DNA of 64,000 bases from Mucilaginibacter sabulilitoris. GTDB lineage: Bacteria; Bacteroidota; Bacteroidia; Sphingobacteriales; Sphingobacteriaceae. Position numbers and translations under genes: made by a program. This document shows, piece by piece, positions 18,979 to 28,234 of this stretch. The stretch's first letter is position 1. Every line of letters starts with the position of its first letter. Under the pieces are notes generated by a model. That model saw only the letters and a list, made by a program, of their open reading frames with translations, was not told where the DNA came from and ran no database searches. The DNA lies in NCBI RefSeq assembly GCF_034262375.1, contig NZ_CP139558.1:7130001-7194000 (forward strand), in the 5' to 3' direction.

Positions 18979-19518
18979 CTACTCCTCCCAGACATTCTCC
19001 CATGGCAGCCCCCTCTCTTGTCTAGCCAAATCGACCACCTCTTGTATGAAATCAGTTTTCAGACGCGTATATCCCTCTATGGACAAATCTTGATTTCCTA
19101 TTAATTCCTCTTTAAGTTTTCCATAACGGATAATTAAATCATGGTGGCTTTTAAGGTAATCCAAGAATAAAAATTCATTTCGGCTATAAAACGATTCGGA
19201 ATAAGGCAGAATATGCAGATTGTGAGTCCAGATACCATTTGTATGTTTTGCAAAAAGAAGACGACCTGGCATACCTGTAGCGACGAAGGAATAATCCGGC
19301 TTTAACAAGAAAGATTCATAATAGGAAACAGCTTTCACAACTGGTACCGCTATAAAAATGTCAATTATCGGCTTCGCCCATTGACCTGGAATCGCAGTGC
19401 TCCCAACATGTTCAATGGCAACGGCTTCAAACGGGTAGTTTTTTATTATTTCCTGCTCAGCCAAAAAGCATAGCCTCCAGTCGGGATTATATTCAACTAT
19501 TTCGAAACGATCTTGCAT
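18979..19518 (-). CDS. GrpB/UPF0157 family nucleotidyltransferase-fold protein
   Basis: 179-residue cytoplasmic protein of the GrpB family (not the GrpE chaperone). The family opens with the Trp-containing FEIVEYNPDWRLCF and has the signature IEHVGSTAIPGQWAKPIIDI (in two parts, about 35-55), which holds the nucleotidyltransferase-type GS...D arrangement. Substrate and reaction are not established for the family. It stands alone between two non-coding regions; GrpB genes are often single and mobile. Confidence 0.9.
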   Translation of the reverse strand: MQDRFEIVEYNPDWRLCFLAEQEIIKNYPFEAVAIEHVGSTAIPGQWAKPIIDIFIAVPVVKAVSYYESFLLKPDYSFVATGMPGRLLFAKHTNGIWTHNLHILPYSESFYSRNEFLFLDYLKSHHDLIIRYGKLKEELIGNQDLSIEGYTRLKTDFIQEVVDLARQERGLPWENVWEE

Positions 19519-19705
19519 GTATTTTCAATTCGGATTTATAATTAAAGAATCGCTTTGACAATACATTATGGTATTTTGTTACTTCCAAAACCTATTATTT
19601 TGACAAGATACTATCAAGTAAAAGCAGTATGGGGTTCGCTATAACCGATAGATTGCAAGTTTATTTTTGAAATGTTTAGCTTTATCATTAGATCAAATTG
19701 TTAAT

Positions 19706-19945
19706 CTATGTCTGATAAAAACGACCATATGGTATCCAATTCGTAGGCTTTATCCAGTGCAGGGTCATTCCGTAAAATATGCTCGAAATCACTGTCGGAG
19801 CTGACATGAAGCAGGATATAAATAACGTCGCCGCCTACGAACCGTATTTTCTCAGGTTATCTTCGTATGATGACTCTAAGCGTAAAGCCGGCTGGCCGTA
19901 AAGCCCAACTGTATATTGGAGATAGCCCTGGTATAATGGTTTCAT
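19706..19945 (-). pseudogene. Frameshifted small gene (about 80 aa), possibly YciI-like
   Basis: From the ATG at 19945 the minus strand reads MKPLYQGYLQYTVGLYG and so on to a TAG at 19837. The -1 frame continues without interruption as GGDVIYILLHVSSDSDFEH to a TAG at 19706. Adding one T in the GGTTCG at the break joins both into one 80-residue alpha/beta protein with a YciI-like ending (ILRNDPALDKAYELDTIWSF). It is either a pseudogene from a one-base loss or a sequencing error. The family is a guess. Confidence 0.5.
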
Positions 19946-20001
19946 CCCGGCAAGATTCTGCAGACATTATCACATAAGGCTTCGACACTTTGGGATTCCG
20001 A

Positions 20002-21465
20002 TCACAAGCGTTTTATACGCAAAACCTGATCCTTATCAAAAGTAGGAACAGTGATTTCGGCACTGTCATTAGCCGACTTCACGATTTTTCGCTGTGTAAT
20101 TTCTCCGTTAGAGGGATCTATCCATTTTATTAAATATTTTCCGCGCGGTAGAGAGCAGTTCCAAATTTTCGGATATCCCCCTTTTGATTTCACGCAGTAC
20201 ATCATATAATCTTTTCCTTTGATGCCAAGGCCGTATAAATCAATCCCGCTAATTTTATAGGTAGTGTCGAGCGGCGTTGCTTTTATAAAACTATAATCAG
20301 CCATAGCTTTTTGCAATACCTCCAGTTGATCCCATACATCTGTACCTATCCTTTTCCGGCCTGAAGTGTTCAGTCCCATTCCTGTCATATCATCATTGGC
20401 GAATGACCAGTCAAGGTTATTATAAACAGCACCACCCGCCATCATGAAAGCCCATGCCTCTTTTCTTTTTTCTGCGGTATTTAATCCTTCGTTCGTTTCG
20501 TCGAAAGAGATCGGTTTATTTAAGGAAAGGTTGTCGGTAACCGTTTTAGGCGGATAGGCATAGTGAAAATTCAAGATCGAAACGACATTGTCCATATTTT
20601 CTACCTTCATGTAAGTATTCGCAAAATTCTGCGCGATCAGGTGCTTTTTGGGTAGCTTTTGCTCCGTTTGCGTAATTCTAACGGCAATAGCATGCTGCCA
20701 TTTATAAATTTCAGGGGTAACCTGTTGTTCGTGCACAGATGGATCAACTTCCGGAATGCCTTTTAACCAGTAAGGCTCGTTACATATCTCATAATATACA
20801 TTATCAAACGGATTCAATTCATCAACAATCTTACTCACCATAGTCAGTTGGTATGCGGCAAGTTTTTTATAAGAAGAAAGATACACCTGATTGTATGGGA
20901 CATCTTCTGTCTGGTTAACATTATTTTGTTGATTAAGCGGCGAATTCATCCAGTTGGACGGTGAGTAGTTGGCCGAAAAGAGTACAATTTCAACTACAAT
21001 TCCCCTTGACGATGCCTCCCTACAAAAATCTCTCAATCGTAAAAAATATTGAGCATCCCATCGATCCAGATCAAACTTATTGCCACTGTTTATATATCCC
21101 TGGACATTACTTCGCGCCCATGGCGCTATTAACTTGCCGGGACGTACCGATAACGTGTTCTGCTCTTCTTCCCAATTCAATTTTCGCGCAGAGTCGGGCG
21201 CATCCTGGTAGTAATTACTTTCCAGATAAGACCCTGTAAATATCCGGGTTAAATTAAAATGATGCTGCTGCAATACATCAAAGTACTTTTTGTATTCAGG
21301 TGTTGAATTGATAACTGCGCCATAATGTTCTGCAGAAGTAATGAGCACAGTAGGTTTTCCATTGTAAAAAAAATAATGCGGATTATCCCGGCACAGTGAT
21401 ATGGGTTGCGCGCCGGCAGCAAAATAAAAGCATAATACAACCTGGACAATCAGACTTTTTTTCAT
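20002..21465 (-). CDS. Secreted clan GH-A glycoside hydrolase (GH5-like)
   Basis: 487 residues from the ATG at 21465: signal peptide (KSLIVQVVLCFYFAAGAQ), a TIM barrel and a short C-terminal beta domain (about 410-487). The acid/base glutamate is in VYYEICNEPYW, the NEP motif of clan GH-A, and the nucleophile in PISFDETNEG. The exact GH family is not clear; it also resembles DUF4038-type barrels. A TTG at 21504 directly after the upstream stop would add 13 residues, but the ATG gives a clean signal peptide. It is the last gene of the utilisation block. Confidence 0.8.
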   Translation of the reverse strand: MKKSLIVQVVLCFYFAAGAQPISLCRDNPHYFFYNGKPTVLITSAEHYGAVINSTPEYKKYFDVLQQHHFNLTRIFTGSYLESNYYQDAPDSARKLNWEEEQNTLSVRPGKLIAPWARSNVQGYINSGNKFDLDRWDAQYFLRLRDFCREASSRGIVVEIVLFSANYSPSNWMNSPLNQQNNVNQTEDVPYNQVYLSSYKKLAAYQLTMVSKIVDELNPFDNVYYEICNEPYWLKGIPEVDPSVHEQQVTPEIYKWQHAIAVRITQTEQKLPKKHLIAQNFANTYMKVENMDNVVSILNFHYAYPPKTVTDNLSLNKPISFDETNEGLNTAEKRKEAWAFMMAGGAVYNNLDWSFANDDMTGMGLNTSGRKRIGTDVWDQLEVLQKAMADYSFIKATPLDTTYKISGIDLYGLGIKGKDYMMYCVKSKGGYPKIWNCSLPRGKYLIKWIDPSNGEITQRKIVKSANDSAEITVPTFDKDQVLRIKRL

Positions 21466-21504
21466 AAAGCTACTATTCAAAAAAATTAACATTTTCGGAT
21501 TCAA

Positions 21505-24500
21505 TCACCAATCAATTTGTTTTAAGGCGATTTCAGCAGGGAGAAAATCCGGGGTAAGCTTCAATGCCGAATTAAATTCATCACGTGCTTTGGTAGAGTT
21601 ACCCAAGCCGGCATAGCCCAATCCTGCAATATAATGCGATGCTGCCTCGTGTTCATGCGGGGACCTGCGCTCATCTGCCTGTTGATTTTCCGCCAAAGCA
21701 CGCTCAGTTTGACTTGCCTGTGATGTACCGAATGTCACCAACTCGTTGAAAGTGGATCGGTCATCCCTATTCCCCAGTTTGTGTTTGGCCAGTGCCTGAT
21801 AATAATGCTCTTCTTCTTTCGCTAACATACTGCTACGCCGATAGGCGCTACCTCCTGCCCCCTTTGCGAGTATATCCGTTGATTCGATTTTATTCCATTC
21901 ATCTTTTGCTTTTGCTTTTTCTCCAGCTGCTTCATATGCACAACCCATCCAATAAATGATCTGGGTATTATGTAAATCATGCCGTTGTTCAGCACGGCGG
22001 CTTTCCGGCGGATTAAGTGCTGATTGAAAATCTTCAATAGCTTCTTTATACTTTTTTTCGCGAAATAGTTGCAGGCCACGCACCAAACCAGCATCGGCCC
22101 AGGCTTGCCCGGTATTAAAAATACTGCCGCCCTCCCATATACTGAATGTCCGGGCCTTAAGTAAACTAATCGCCTCGGCGGGCTTGCCCGAGAAAGTCTT
22201 CAGGTTGATCAGGCTGCCTAACGCCTCATCATTCCGTGTTATCACCTTCTCATTTTTCTCAAGCACCGCTAAACGCTTTTGCACCGAAGTACCGGCAGCC
22301 TGGTATAACCGGTCAAGTTCGGCAAAATGAGTAGGATAAGGATCGGGGAATGATGTTGCTTTTTCAAGCTCAGCTATCGCTTCTTTCTGTGATCCGGTCA
22401 TTGTTTGGTGTGAATGCGCCATAGCAAGGTTTCTCCAGGTGATGGCGAAGCCGGGATCAGCCTCAGTTGAACGTTTCCATAATTCAACAGCTTCCTCAGG
22501 CTGCCAGTCATATAGCAGATTACCTAAATAATACATCGCATGCGCGTCTTTTGGGTTAACTGTAATAGCCCTTTTCAATACTGTAATTAACTCTGATTGA
22601 AATGGAAAAACGTATTCCTGTGATTGCAACATCGCCTGGCGGCGGTATTCTCCGGCTTTGCCTTTATCGCCCGTTATTTCGGCAAAATGTCCCAGGTAAT
22701 AGTACACCAATGGTGAAATAGCTGCTTTATTGGGCGAGTTGGCGATCATTTCTGTTAGCACTTTAGTACCGTCGCCCCAAAGTCCGGCGTTATTGTATTC
22801 GGCTGCAATTTCCTGTGCGGTTGCCGGATTTTCATTCAATGTATTAAAAAGCGTTGCTGCATCTTTGGCGCTGTTGTTGGCTAACCATTTTTCAGTCATA
22901 ATTCGGGCATCCAGCGGGTCGGTCTTTTCTTTTGCGAAAGCAAGCAGTTTTTCAGCTTCTTCCGGTTTGTTAAGATGACGCAGCAATGCGGCCTTAAGCT
23001 CATAAGCCCGCACGTTCAGTGCATTAGCATCAACAGATTGGCTAACCAGGTCTAACGCCTGCTCATAATTTCCTTTTAAAGAGGCGATCTCGGCTAAAGA
23101 AAAATATGCCGGGGATTTCCATTGCTGGCTCCAGGCGGCTTTGTAAAGTGCAGTAAATGCTTCATTATTTTTACCCTGTGCTTTTAATGCCACCCCAAGG
23201 TAATACCAGGGCTCACAATCTTTTGCATCGGTGTACTGGAAAGTAAGGCGATCAATTGCTTTATTAAAATATTTTTCGGCAGTTTCAAACCTGGCTTTCC
23301 TTAAATTCAATATGCCCATACCGATATTGGCCTTTACCTCTCCGGGATCACGACGAAGCACCTCTTCCCAATAAGTGTCAGGGTCAAGTGTTGGGTTATG
23401 AAACTGATCGATACGCTGACCTGCGAGAAACAGTTCTTCGTTATTTTTTATATCTTCGGGTTTAACCGGTAATTTAACACCGGCAGGTTGTTCGGTTGGC
23501 TTAATTTGCACGGGTGAATATGCTATCAATTCATGCCCCCCGGCTGTAATAGCAGCACGTAAACCTTGCTCGTCAACAGCAGCCGGTAATAACACCTGTT
23601 TGAAATAAGGTTTACCGGGATCTATAGCTATCTCTTCCTCGCTGATCACCTTATCGCCTGCCTTCAAACTTACCCTTGCGTTTTTATATGCCTTGGTTGT
23701 ATAAAAGCCAAAACCTGCTTTACCGTCTTTTACTTCGAGGTTGACGGCGGCATCGAGGTTAGAATTCTTCACGCCGTCAATCCCACGAAACGGATACCAG
23801 TTGATTATAAATGAACGCTCTTCAAAAGGCTGCAGCCAGGAATAATCGGGCTGGTTATCTGAATAGGCTCCTACCATGATCTCCAAATACGGACCATCAT
23901 CATCAGTAAGTATCTTATCCCACATATTGCCAGTGCCCCATGTAAAGAATTTCTTTCCCGGTACAATATGGTGATTGGCAATGGTCATTGTTCCGGCATT
24001 CACACCGTGATCGTATCCTGCCACAAAATCTTCTTTATGGTTCACCGCAAACCATGAAGCCGAACTGGTATTGTTTTTATACCAGCTCATATCCTTGCCA
24101 TTCACCACAGGCCATTTATAAAATTCGCGTTTGCTATGCCCGGTAGCCCATTCGGTACTTGGCGGAAATATTACCTGGTAGTTTTCATTGGTATGCACAG
24201 CCACGTTGGCAAAACAAAGCATCGTATTTTCGAATGGCGTCCTGTTAATTATCCTGACTGAGCATTCCAGTACTGAGCTCCCGGGGCGCAGGGTATAACC
24301 TACTGCCCAGCGCATCCGCTGCCTTACTTCCAGTTCACCTACCCAAACGGTTTTGCTGCCGTCGGCATTTTCCTCTTTGCTCCATTGCACCGGCATAAAG
24401 GTGCTTGCACGGTGATGATGGGGAATATTCCATTCTATACCCCCAGATATCCACGAACCGATCAAACCTATAAGTGCAGGTTTGATCACATGCTGATCGT

Positions 24501-24870
24501 AAACAAAATTGTAGTTGTTGGTTTTGTCGAGCGCCGAAAATATCCTCCCTCCAATCTCTGGTAATATCCCGATTTTCACATATTCATTTTCAAGATACAC
24601 TAAATGATAGCTTTTATCGCTTTTTTTATTTGTCAGGTTATCATAAAGCGGATAAGGATAGATGCGTCCCTCGGCACCCTGCGATACCTTTCCGAAAAAA
24701 AACATAGGATTTGGGTCCGGCGGCCCGGATAAATAAGTGGGAATTACCTGGTCAGTCTCGCTGATCTTAACCGTTGATTGGGCCGTCAGCACCTGTGATG
24801 AGAAGAAAAGAATGATGCCCGTTAGAACGGGGATCAAAACTTTTGATCCGGAAATTGTTTTGTCATTCAT
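21505..24870 (-). CDS. DUF5107 / TPR repeat protein
   Basis: 1121 residues with a signal peptide (VLIPVLTGIILFFSSQVLTA). Residues about 40-360 form the DUF5107 beta-sandwich, which resembles galactose-mutarotase or glycosidase supersandwich domains (EIGGRIFSALDKTNNYNFV, GGIEWNIPHHHR). Residues about 480-1120 are TPR helices (AYFSLAEIASLKGNYEQAL, ITWRNLAMAHSHQ, AASHYIAGLGYAGLGNSTKA). Such proteins sit in Bacteroidota glycan loci and may be glycosidases or carbohydrate-binding scaffolds; the function is not settled. GH16 lies upstream (120 bp gap) and the GH-A hydrolase directly downstream. Confidence 0.85.
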   Translation of the reverse strand: MNDKTISGSKVLIPVLTGIILFFSSQVLTAQSTVKISETDQVIPTYLSGPPDPNPMFFFGKVSQGAEGRIYPYPLYDNLTNKKSDKSYHLVYLENEYVKIGILPEIGGRIFSALDKTNNYNFVYDQHVIKPALIGLIGSWISGGIEWNIPHHHRASTFMPVQWSKEENADGSKTVWVGELEVRQRMRWAVGYTLRPGSSVLECSVRIINRTPFENTMLCFANVAVHTNENYQVIFPPSTEWATGHSKREFYKWPVVNGKDMSWYKNNTSSASWFAVNHKEDFVAGYDHGVNAGTMTIANHHIVPGKKFFTWGTGNMWDKILTDDDGPYLEIMVGAYSDNQPDYSWLQPFEERSFIINWYPFRGIDGVKNSNLDAAVNLEVKDGKAGFGFYTTKAYKNARVSLKAGDKVISEEEIAIDPGKPYFKQVLLPAAVDEQGLRAAITAGGHELIAYSPVQIKPTEQPAGVKLPVKPEDIKNNEELFLAGQRIDQFHNPTLDPDTYWEEVLRRDPGEVKANIGMGILNLRKARFETAEKYFNKAIDRLTFQYTDAKDCEPWYYLGVALKAQGKNNEAFTALYKAAWSQQWKSPAYFSLAEIASLKGNYEQALDLVSQSVDANALNVRAYELKAALLRHLNKPEEAEKLLAFAKEKTDPLDARIMTEKWLANNSAKDAATLFNTLNENPATAQEIAAEYNNAGLWGDGTKVLTEMIANSPNKAAISPLVYYYLGHFAEITGDKGKAGEYRRQAMLQSQEYVFPFQSELITVLKRAITVNPKDAHAMYYLGNLLYDWQPEEAVELWKRSTEADPGFAITWRNLAMAHSHQTMTGSQKEAIAELEKATSFPDPYPTHFAELDRLYQAAGTSVQKRLAVLEKNEKVITRNDEALGSLINLKTFSGKPAEAISLLKARTFSIWEGGSIFNTGQAWADAGLVRGLQLFREKKYKEAIEDFQSALNPPESRRAEQRHDLHNTQIIYWMGCAYEAAGEKAKAKDEWNKIESTDILAKGAGGSAYRRSSMLAKEEEHYYQALAKHKLGNRDDRSTFNELVTFGTSQASQTERALAENQQADERRSPHEHEAASHYIAGLGYAGLGNSTKARDEFNSALKLTPDFLPAEIALKQIDW

Positions 24871-24989
24871 TTTGAGTAGATGTATTATTTAATTAGCTGA
24901 ATAAATGAGCGCTAATAAGAGTACCGGTTTTTACACCGGCACACCCATCAACTAATCAGGCAATCTCAAACCTGAAACATTTTTGAACT

Positions 24990-25841
24990 TTATTGATATA
25001 CCCGTACGTAATCGATCACATATTGCTGCGGGAAGATGCTATCATCTATCTGACCGCCCCAGTCGCCACCTAATGCCAGGTTAAGCAACAGGTATTGTTT
25101 ATGCCTGAAACCATTGTGCTTTCCTTTGCCCGCATCATCAACATTAAAAGTTTGGTAAAGCGTATTATCCAGGTATATCCTGATCAGCTTTTTATCCCAT
25201 TCCAGTGTATAAATATGAAATTCGCTTGATAAGGCGGCCGATTCCATATGCTTACTATTGCTGCCATGCTTTTGTGTCGACGGATCCAGATAATGCATTG
25301 TGGCATATATGTTACGGGGCTCAAAGCCCACGTTTTCCATAATATCTATTTCCCCACACTCCGGCCATCCTATTTTTGAAATGTTGTCGCCCAGCATCCA
25401 GATAGCCGGCCATACCCCTTTACCCGCAGGTAATTTTGCCCGCACTTTTATCTTTCCGTATTTCCATGAAGCTTTGCCTTGTGTATTGATTGATGCCGAA
25501 GTATAATCAGCTACAGAATCCTCCGTTTCCCAGTTCTTACTACCCGATTTGTAAACGGCGTTATGGTAACGTTCTTTAATACCGGTGATATACAAAAAGC
25601 CGTCTTTTACTACTGCATTTTCCTTGCGCTCTTTGGTGTAGTATTCTTTTTCGTGATTACGTACAAAGCCTTCTTCATAGTTCCATTTTGACCCGTCAGG
25701 CAATCCAGAGTAGTTGAACTCATCGCTCCATACTAGTTTCCAGTGTTTAATTGTTGTATCAGCATTACAGAAGCCGGGTACACTGGCATTTGCAACAACT
25801 ACAAATAATAAAACCGGGGCTAATAAGAATATCTTTTTCAT
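24990..25841 (-). CDS. GH16 family beta-glucanase
   Basis: 283 residues: signal peptide (FLLAPVLLFVVVANA) and one GH16 jelly-roll domain. The catalytic motif GEIDIMENVG at about 162-171 carries the nucleophile, the assisting aspartate and the acid/base in ExDxxE order. WKLVWSDEFNYSGLPD at the start and WPAIWMLGD before the motif are typical of laminarinase/lichenase-type members. It should cut beta-1,3- or mixed-linkage glucan chains; specificity cannot be read from the sequence. It follows the nucleoside-hydrolase-like gene after 3 bp. Confidence 0.93.
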   Translation of the reverse strand: MKKIFLLAPVLLFVVVANASVPGFCNADTTIKHWKLVWSDEFNYSGLPDGSKWNYEEGFVRNHEKEYYTKERKENAVVKDGFLYITGIKERYHNAVYKSGSKNWETEDSVADYTSASINTQGKASWKYGKIKVRAKLPAGKGVWPAIWMLGDNISKIGWPECGEIDIMENVGFEPRNIYATMHYLDPSTQKHGSNSKHMESAALSSEFHIYTLEWDKKLIRIYLDNTLYQTFNVDDAGKGKHNGFRHKQYLLLNLALGGDWGGQIDDSIFPQQYVIDYVRVYQ

Positions 25842-25844
25842 GCC

Positions 25845-26891
25845 TTATTTTGATTTGTTGTTCCACGCAGCGGGGTTAAGAAAAACTTTTTTATAAGCTG
25901 ACCGGGCAAGTTCACTGTTCGCTTTGATTACTACTATTGCCCTACCCCCAGGATCATCTTTTATCCCCGGGAGTTTATGGCCATTATATATTTTCCATCC
26001 TGCAAAGGAGACATGTTTTACTGCCGTTACATATCCAGGAGTCGTTACCGATACCGCGGGCATGCCATCGCCATCCCGGTCGTCGCCATTCACAACATCC
26101 AATTTTAGCGGCACAAGAAATTGTTTGGCTTCGTTATCCGGGAAATTTTCCCGTATCCAGGATTTGGACACACCCGGAAAAAGCAGCGGGTCAACCGGGA
26201 ACTGTACCAATCTTAACCGGCTAAGCGCGATATATGCAGCCCAGGGGTCAACCCAGCCATTATAATCGCTCATACTATCGTAGCGACCGCCTGTCCAGGC
26301 CAGCACCATTTTATCAGCAATGGACTGATCCAACAGGTAAGCATCTACAGCTATGGTAAGCGGACCACCCATACAGATCACCAATGGTTTAGACGAAGTG
26401 GCTTTTCGTGCTGCCTCAAGTACGGCTTGTGTACCCGGCGAGTTAAGTGGCTTGGTATCTTCTATTTTACCCGATGCTGGCTCTTCAAGGTTTCCTATCG
26501 GTCCGGCAACCGCTTCGGGAATGTGACGAAACCCGCTTCTTCTACCTATTTCTACTATCCTTGTGCGGTCGCTGACACATTTTTTAAAGGTATTAATAGC
26601 AAGCCCTGGCACAAATGGCGCTACTGCCGATGTGGTGGTGATGCCTTGATATTTTATTGCTCCCAAACTGGCCGTGGCCATCAGATACCAGTCTACCTCA
26701 TCATTTGCGTAATCATTATCATACATTATAGGGTTGGTATGATCATAAGGCAGTAGGTTATTCCTTTTTGTAGCTGTGGTACCGTTAAAATTCACAAAAC
26801 CACAGATTATCACAATGATAGCCAAACAAAGTAATTTGCTGAACAATAGCCGTCGTCGCATTATTGTTGATCTCATTTTCATAATTTTCAC
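25845..26891 (-). CDS. Exported nucleoside-hydrolase-like protein
   Basis: 348 residues with a hydrophobic N-terminal export segment (LLFSKLLCLAIIVIICGF). The body resembles the inosine-uridine nucleoside hydrolase fold: IMYDNDYANDEVDWYLM at about 55-71 is an aspartate cluster of DxDxxxDD type with Asn at one site, and MGGPLTIAVDAY corresponds to the GPLTN loop. A C-terminal DDRDGDGMP may bind metal. This fold cleaves N-glycosidic bonds to ribose in known members; an exported copy inside a glycan locus is unexpected. It begins 8 bp after the GH140 stop and ends 3 bp before GH16, so it is part of the operon. Confidence 0.55.
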   Translation of the reverse strand: MKIMKMRSTIMRRRLLFSKLLCLAIIVIICGFVNFNGTTATKRNNLLPYDHTNPIMYDNDYANDEVDWYLMATASLGAIKYQGITTTSAVAPFVPGLAINTFKKCVSDRTRIVEIGRRSGFRHIPEAVAGPIGNLEEPASGKIEDTKPLNSPGTQAVLEAARKATSSKPLVICMGGPLTIAVDAYLLDQSIADKMVLAWTGGRYDSMSDYNGWVDPWAAYIALSRLRLVQFPVDPLLFPGVSKSWIRENFPDNEAKQFLVPLKLDVVNGDDRDGDGMPAVSVTTPGYVTAVKHVSFAGWKIYNGHKLPGIKDDPGGRAIVVIKANSELARSAYKKVFLNPAAWNNKSK

Positions 26892-26899
26892 CCGGTATT

Positions 26900-28210
26900 T
26901 TATATCTTATAATTTTTAGCAGGGTCATCCAGCACCAGCACCCAATCGCGGTTATAGCCAGTTGATGGTGGGGTGAATTTTCTTTTTGCATTTGCGATGA
27001 TACCGATCTCTGTCACCTTGCCTGTACGCGGGTCAAACCAATAAGCGTTCAGCTTTATGGCTTTTATACTCGCTGGAATCACGGTAAATGGCCGGCCGGA
27101 CGCAGTGTAAACAAAAATGTAATCCTTGCCCCTGGTAGCCTGAACACGGTCGGCCGGAAAGTAATTATTTTCGACTATCAATGACTGATCCGGCACACGA
27201 TCGGTTATCGGGTGCGATTCCATCAATTGCCTTACAAATTTCATCTGCTCGGCGCCGGGTAGTTTAAGTGCATCATACCAGAAATAATGCGCACCGTTGA
27301 TTGACTCGTGTTTCGGCGAATACATCTGCCAAACATCATGGCAGCCGTAAGTATGCCCGAAAGCCCCCGCAAACAGGTCGAGATAAGCATAGCTTCTGAC
27401 ATCGTAAGCGTTTGTAATGCCCTGATTGTGCACATCAAAACATACCGGGTGATCTTCATAAATAGGCTCAGCGTCAATCTCCGGCTTTATGGGTAAGGCC
27501 TTGTAAGCAGCCGACATCTTATCATAAATAGGTTCATCCCGGCAATGACCGTTCTGGAATACATTAAAGCTAAACCATGGTTCGTTTCTGAACCATTCAG
27601 CCGAACCTAAGTTATTCGGCTTTGCATGGTAACTGATCACGGCTTTACCATCGGTCGCCTTCATGATAGCCGTGCCCATGGCATGCCAGTAGGGAATATC
27701 TTTGGGTTCCGGGAAATTATCGCCGCCCAATATCCATATAACATTCGTGCGGTTCTTATACCGGGTGCCTATCCATGCTCCGTATTCGGCGGCATTCGTT
27801 TCGTTGTATTTTTGCGGTCCGGAAGCCCAGGTTGGGAATAGTGCTACGTTAAGGTGGTATTCCTCAGCCTTATCGATCACATAATCCACCATCTCAAAAT
27901 ACTTTTCATTTGGTGTAGACGGGTCATCGTTAATAAGCGGCTTTTCACCGTAAACATTGGTTGAAAGCGTGCTGTGCAAACCAGAAGCCACAGCCTGTAT
28001 CACTGTAAACCCTTGTTCGCTACGCGTTTTTAAATAAGTATCTGCTTCTTCTCTGGTCAGTCTTGCAAAAAGCACCCAGGCAGTGTCACCCATCCAAAAA
28101 AATGGCTTGCCATCCTTTAATAAATAATGTTTATCAGCGCTTACGCTAAACTGTGCATTTGCCTGCCTGCATAATAGTATCGCAACTATTAAAAATAGAA
28201 TCTTTCTCAT
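26900..28210 (-). CDS. GH140 family glycosidase (apiosidase-type), copy 2
   Basis: 436 residues: signal peptide (ILFLIVAILLCRQANA), a DUF4038-type TIM barrel and a C-terminal beta domain of the Collagen_bind_2 type (from about 345). GH140 is the family of the apiosidase BT1012, which releases D-apiose from rhamnogalacturonan-II. The catalytic aspartate is in VIWILGGDNFPEP and the catalytic glutamate in PEIDAEPIYEDHP; AYLDLFAGAFGHTYGCHDV and MESHPITDRVPDQS also match the family. It is a close paralogue of the gene at 29267-30622, with GH26 between them. The product should act in the periplasm or at the cell surface. Confidence 0.88.
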   Translation of the reverse strand: MRKILFLIVAILLCRQANAQFSVSADKHYLLKDGKPFFWMGDTAWVLFARLTREEADTYLKTRSEQGFTVIQAVASGLHSTLSTNVYGEKPLINDDPSTPNEKYFEMVDYVIDKAEEYHLNVALFPTWASGPQKYNETNAAEYGAWIGTRYKNRTNVIWILGGDNFPEPKDIPYWHAMGTAIMKATDGKAVISYHAKPNNLGSAEWFRNEPWFSFNVFQNGHCRDEPIYDKMSAAYKALPIKPEIDAEPIYEDHPVCFDVHNQGITNAYDVRSYAYLDLFAGAFGHTYGCHDVWQMYSPKHESINGAHYFWYDALKLPGAEQMKFVRQLMESHPITDRVPDQSLIVENNYFPADRVQATRGKDYIFVYTASGRPFTVIPASIKAIKLNAYWFDPRTGKVTEIGIIANAKRKFTPPSTGYNRDWVLVLDDPAKNYKI

Positions 28211-28234
28211 TTTTTTATCAAGCCTATAGTTATT

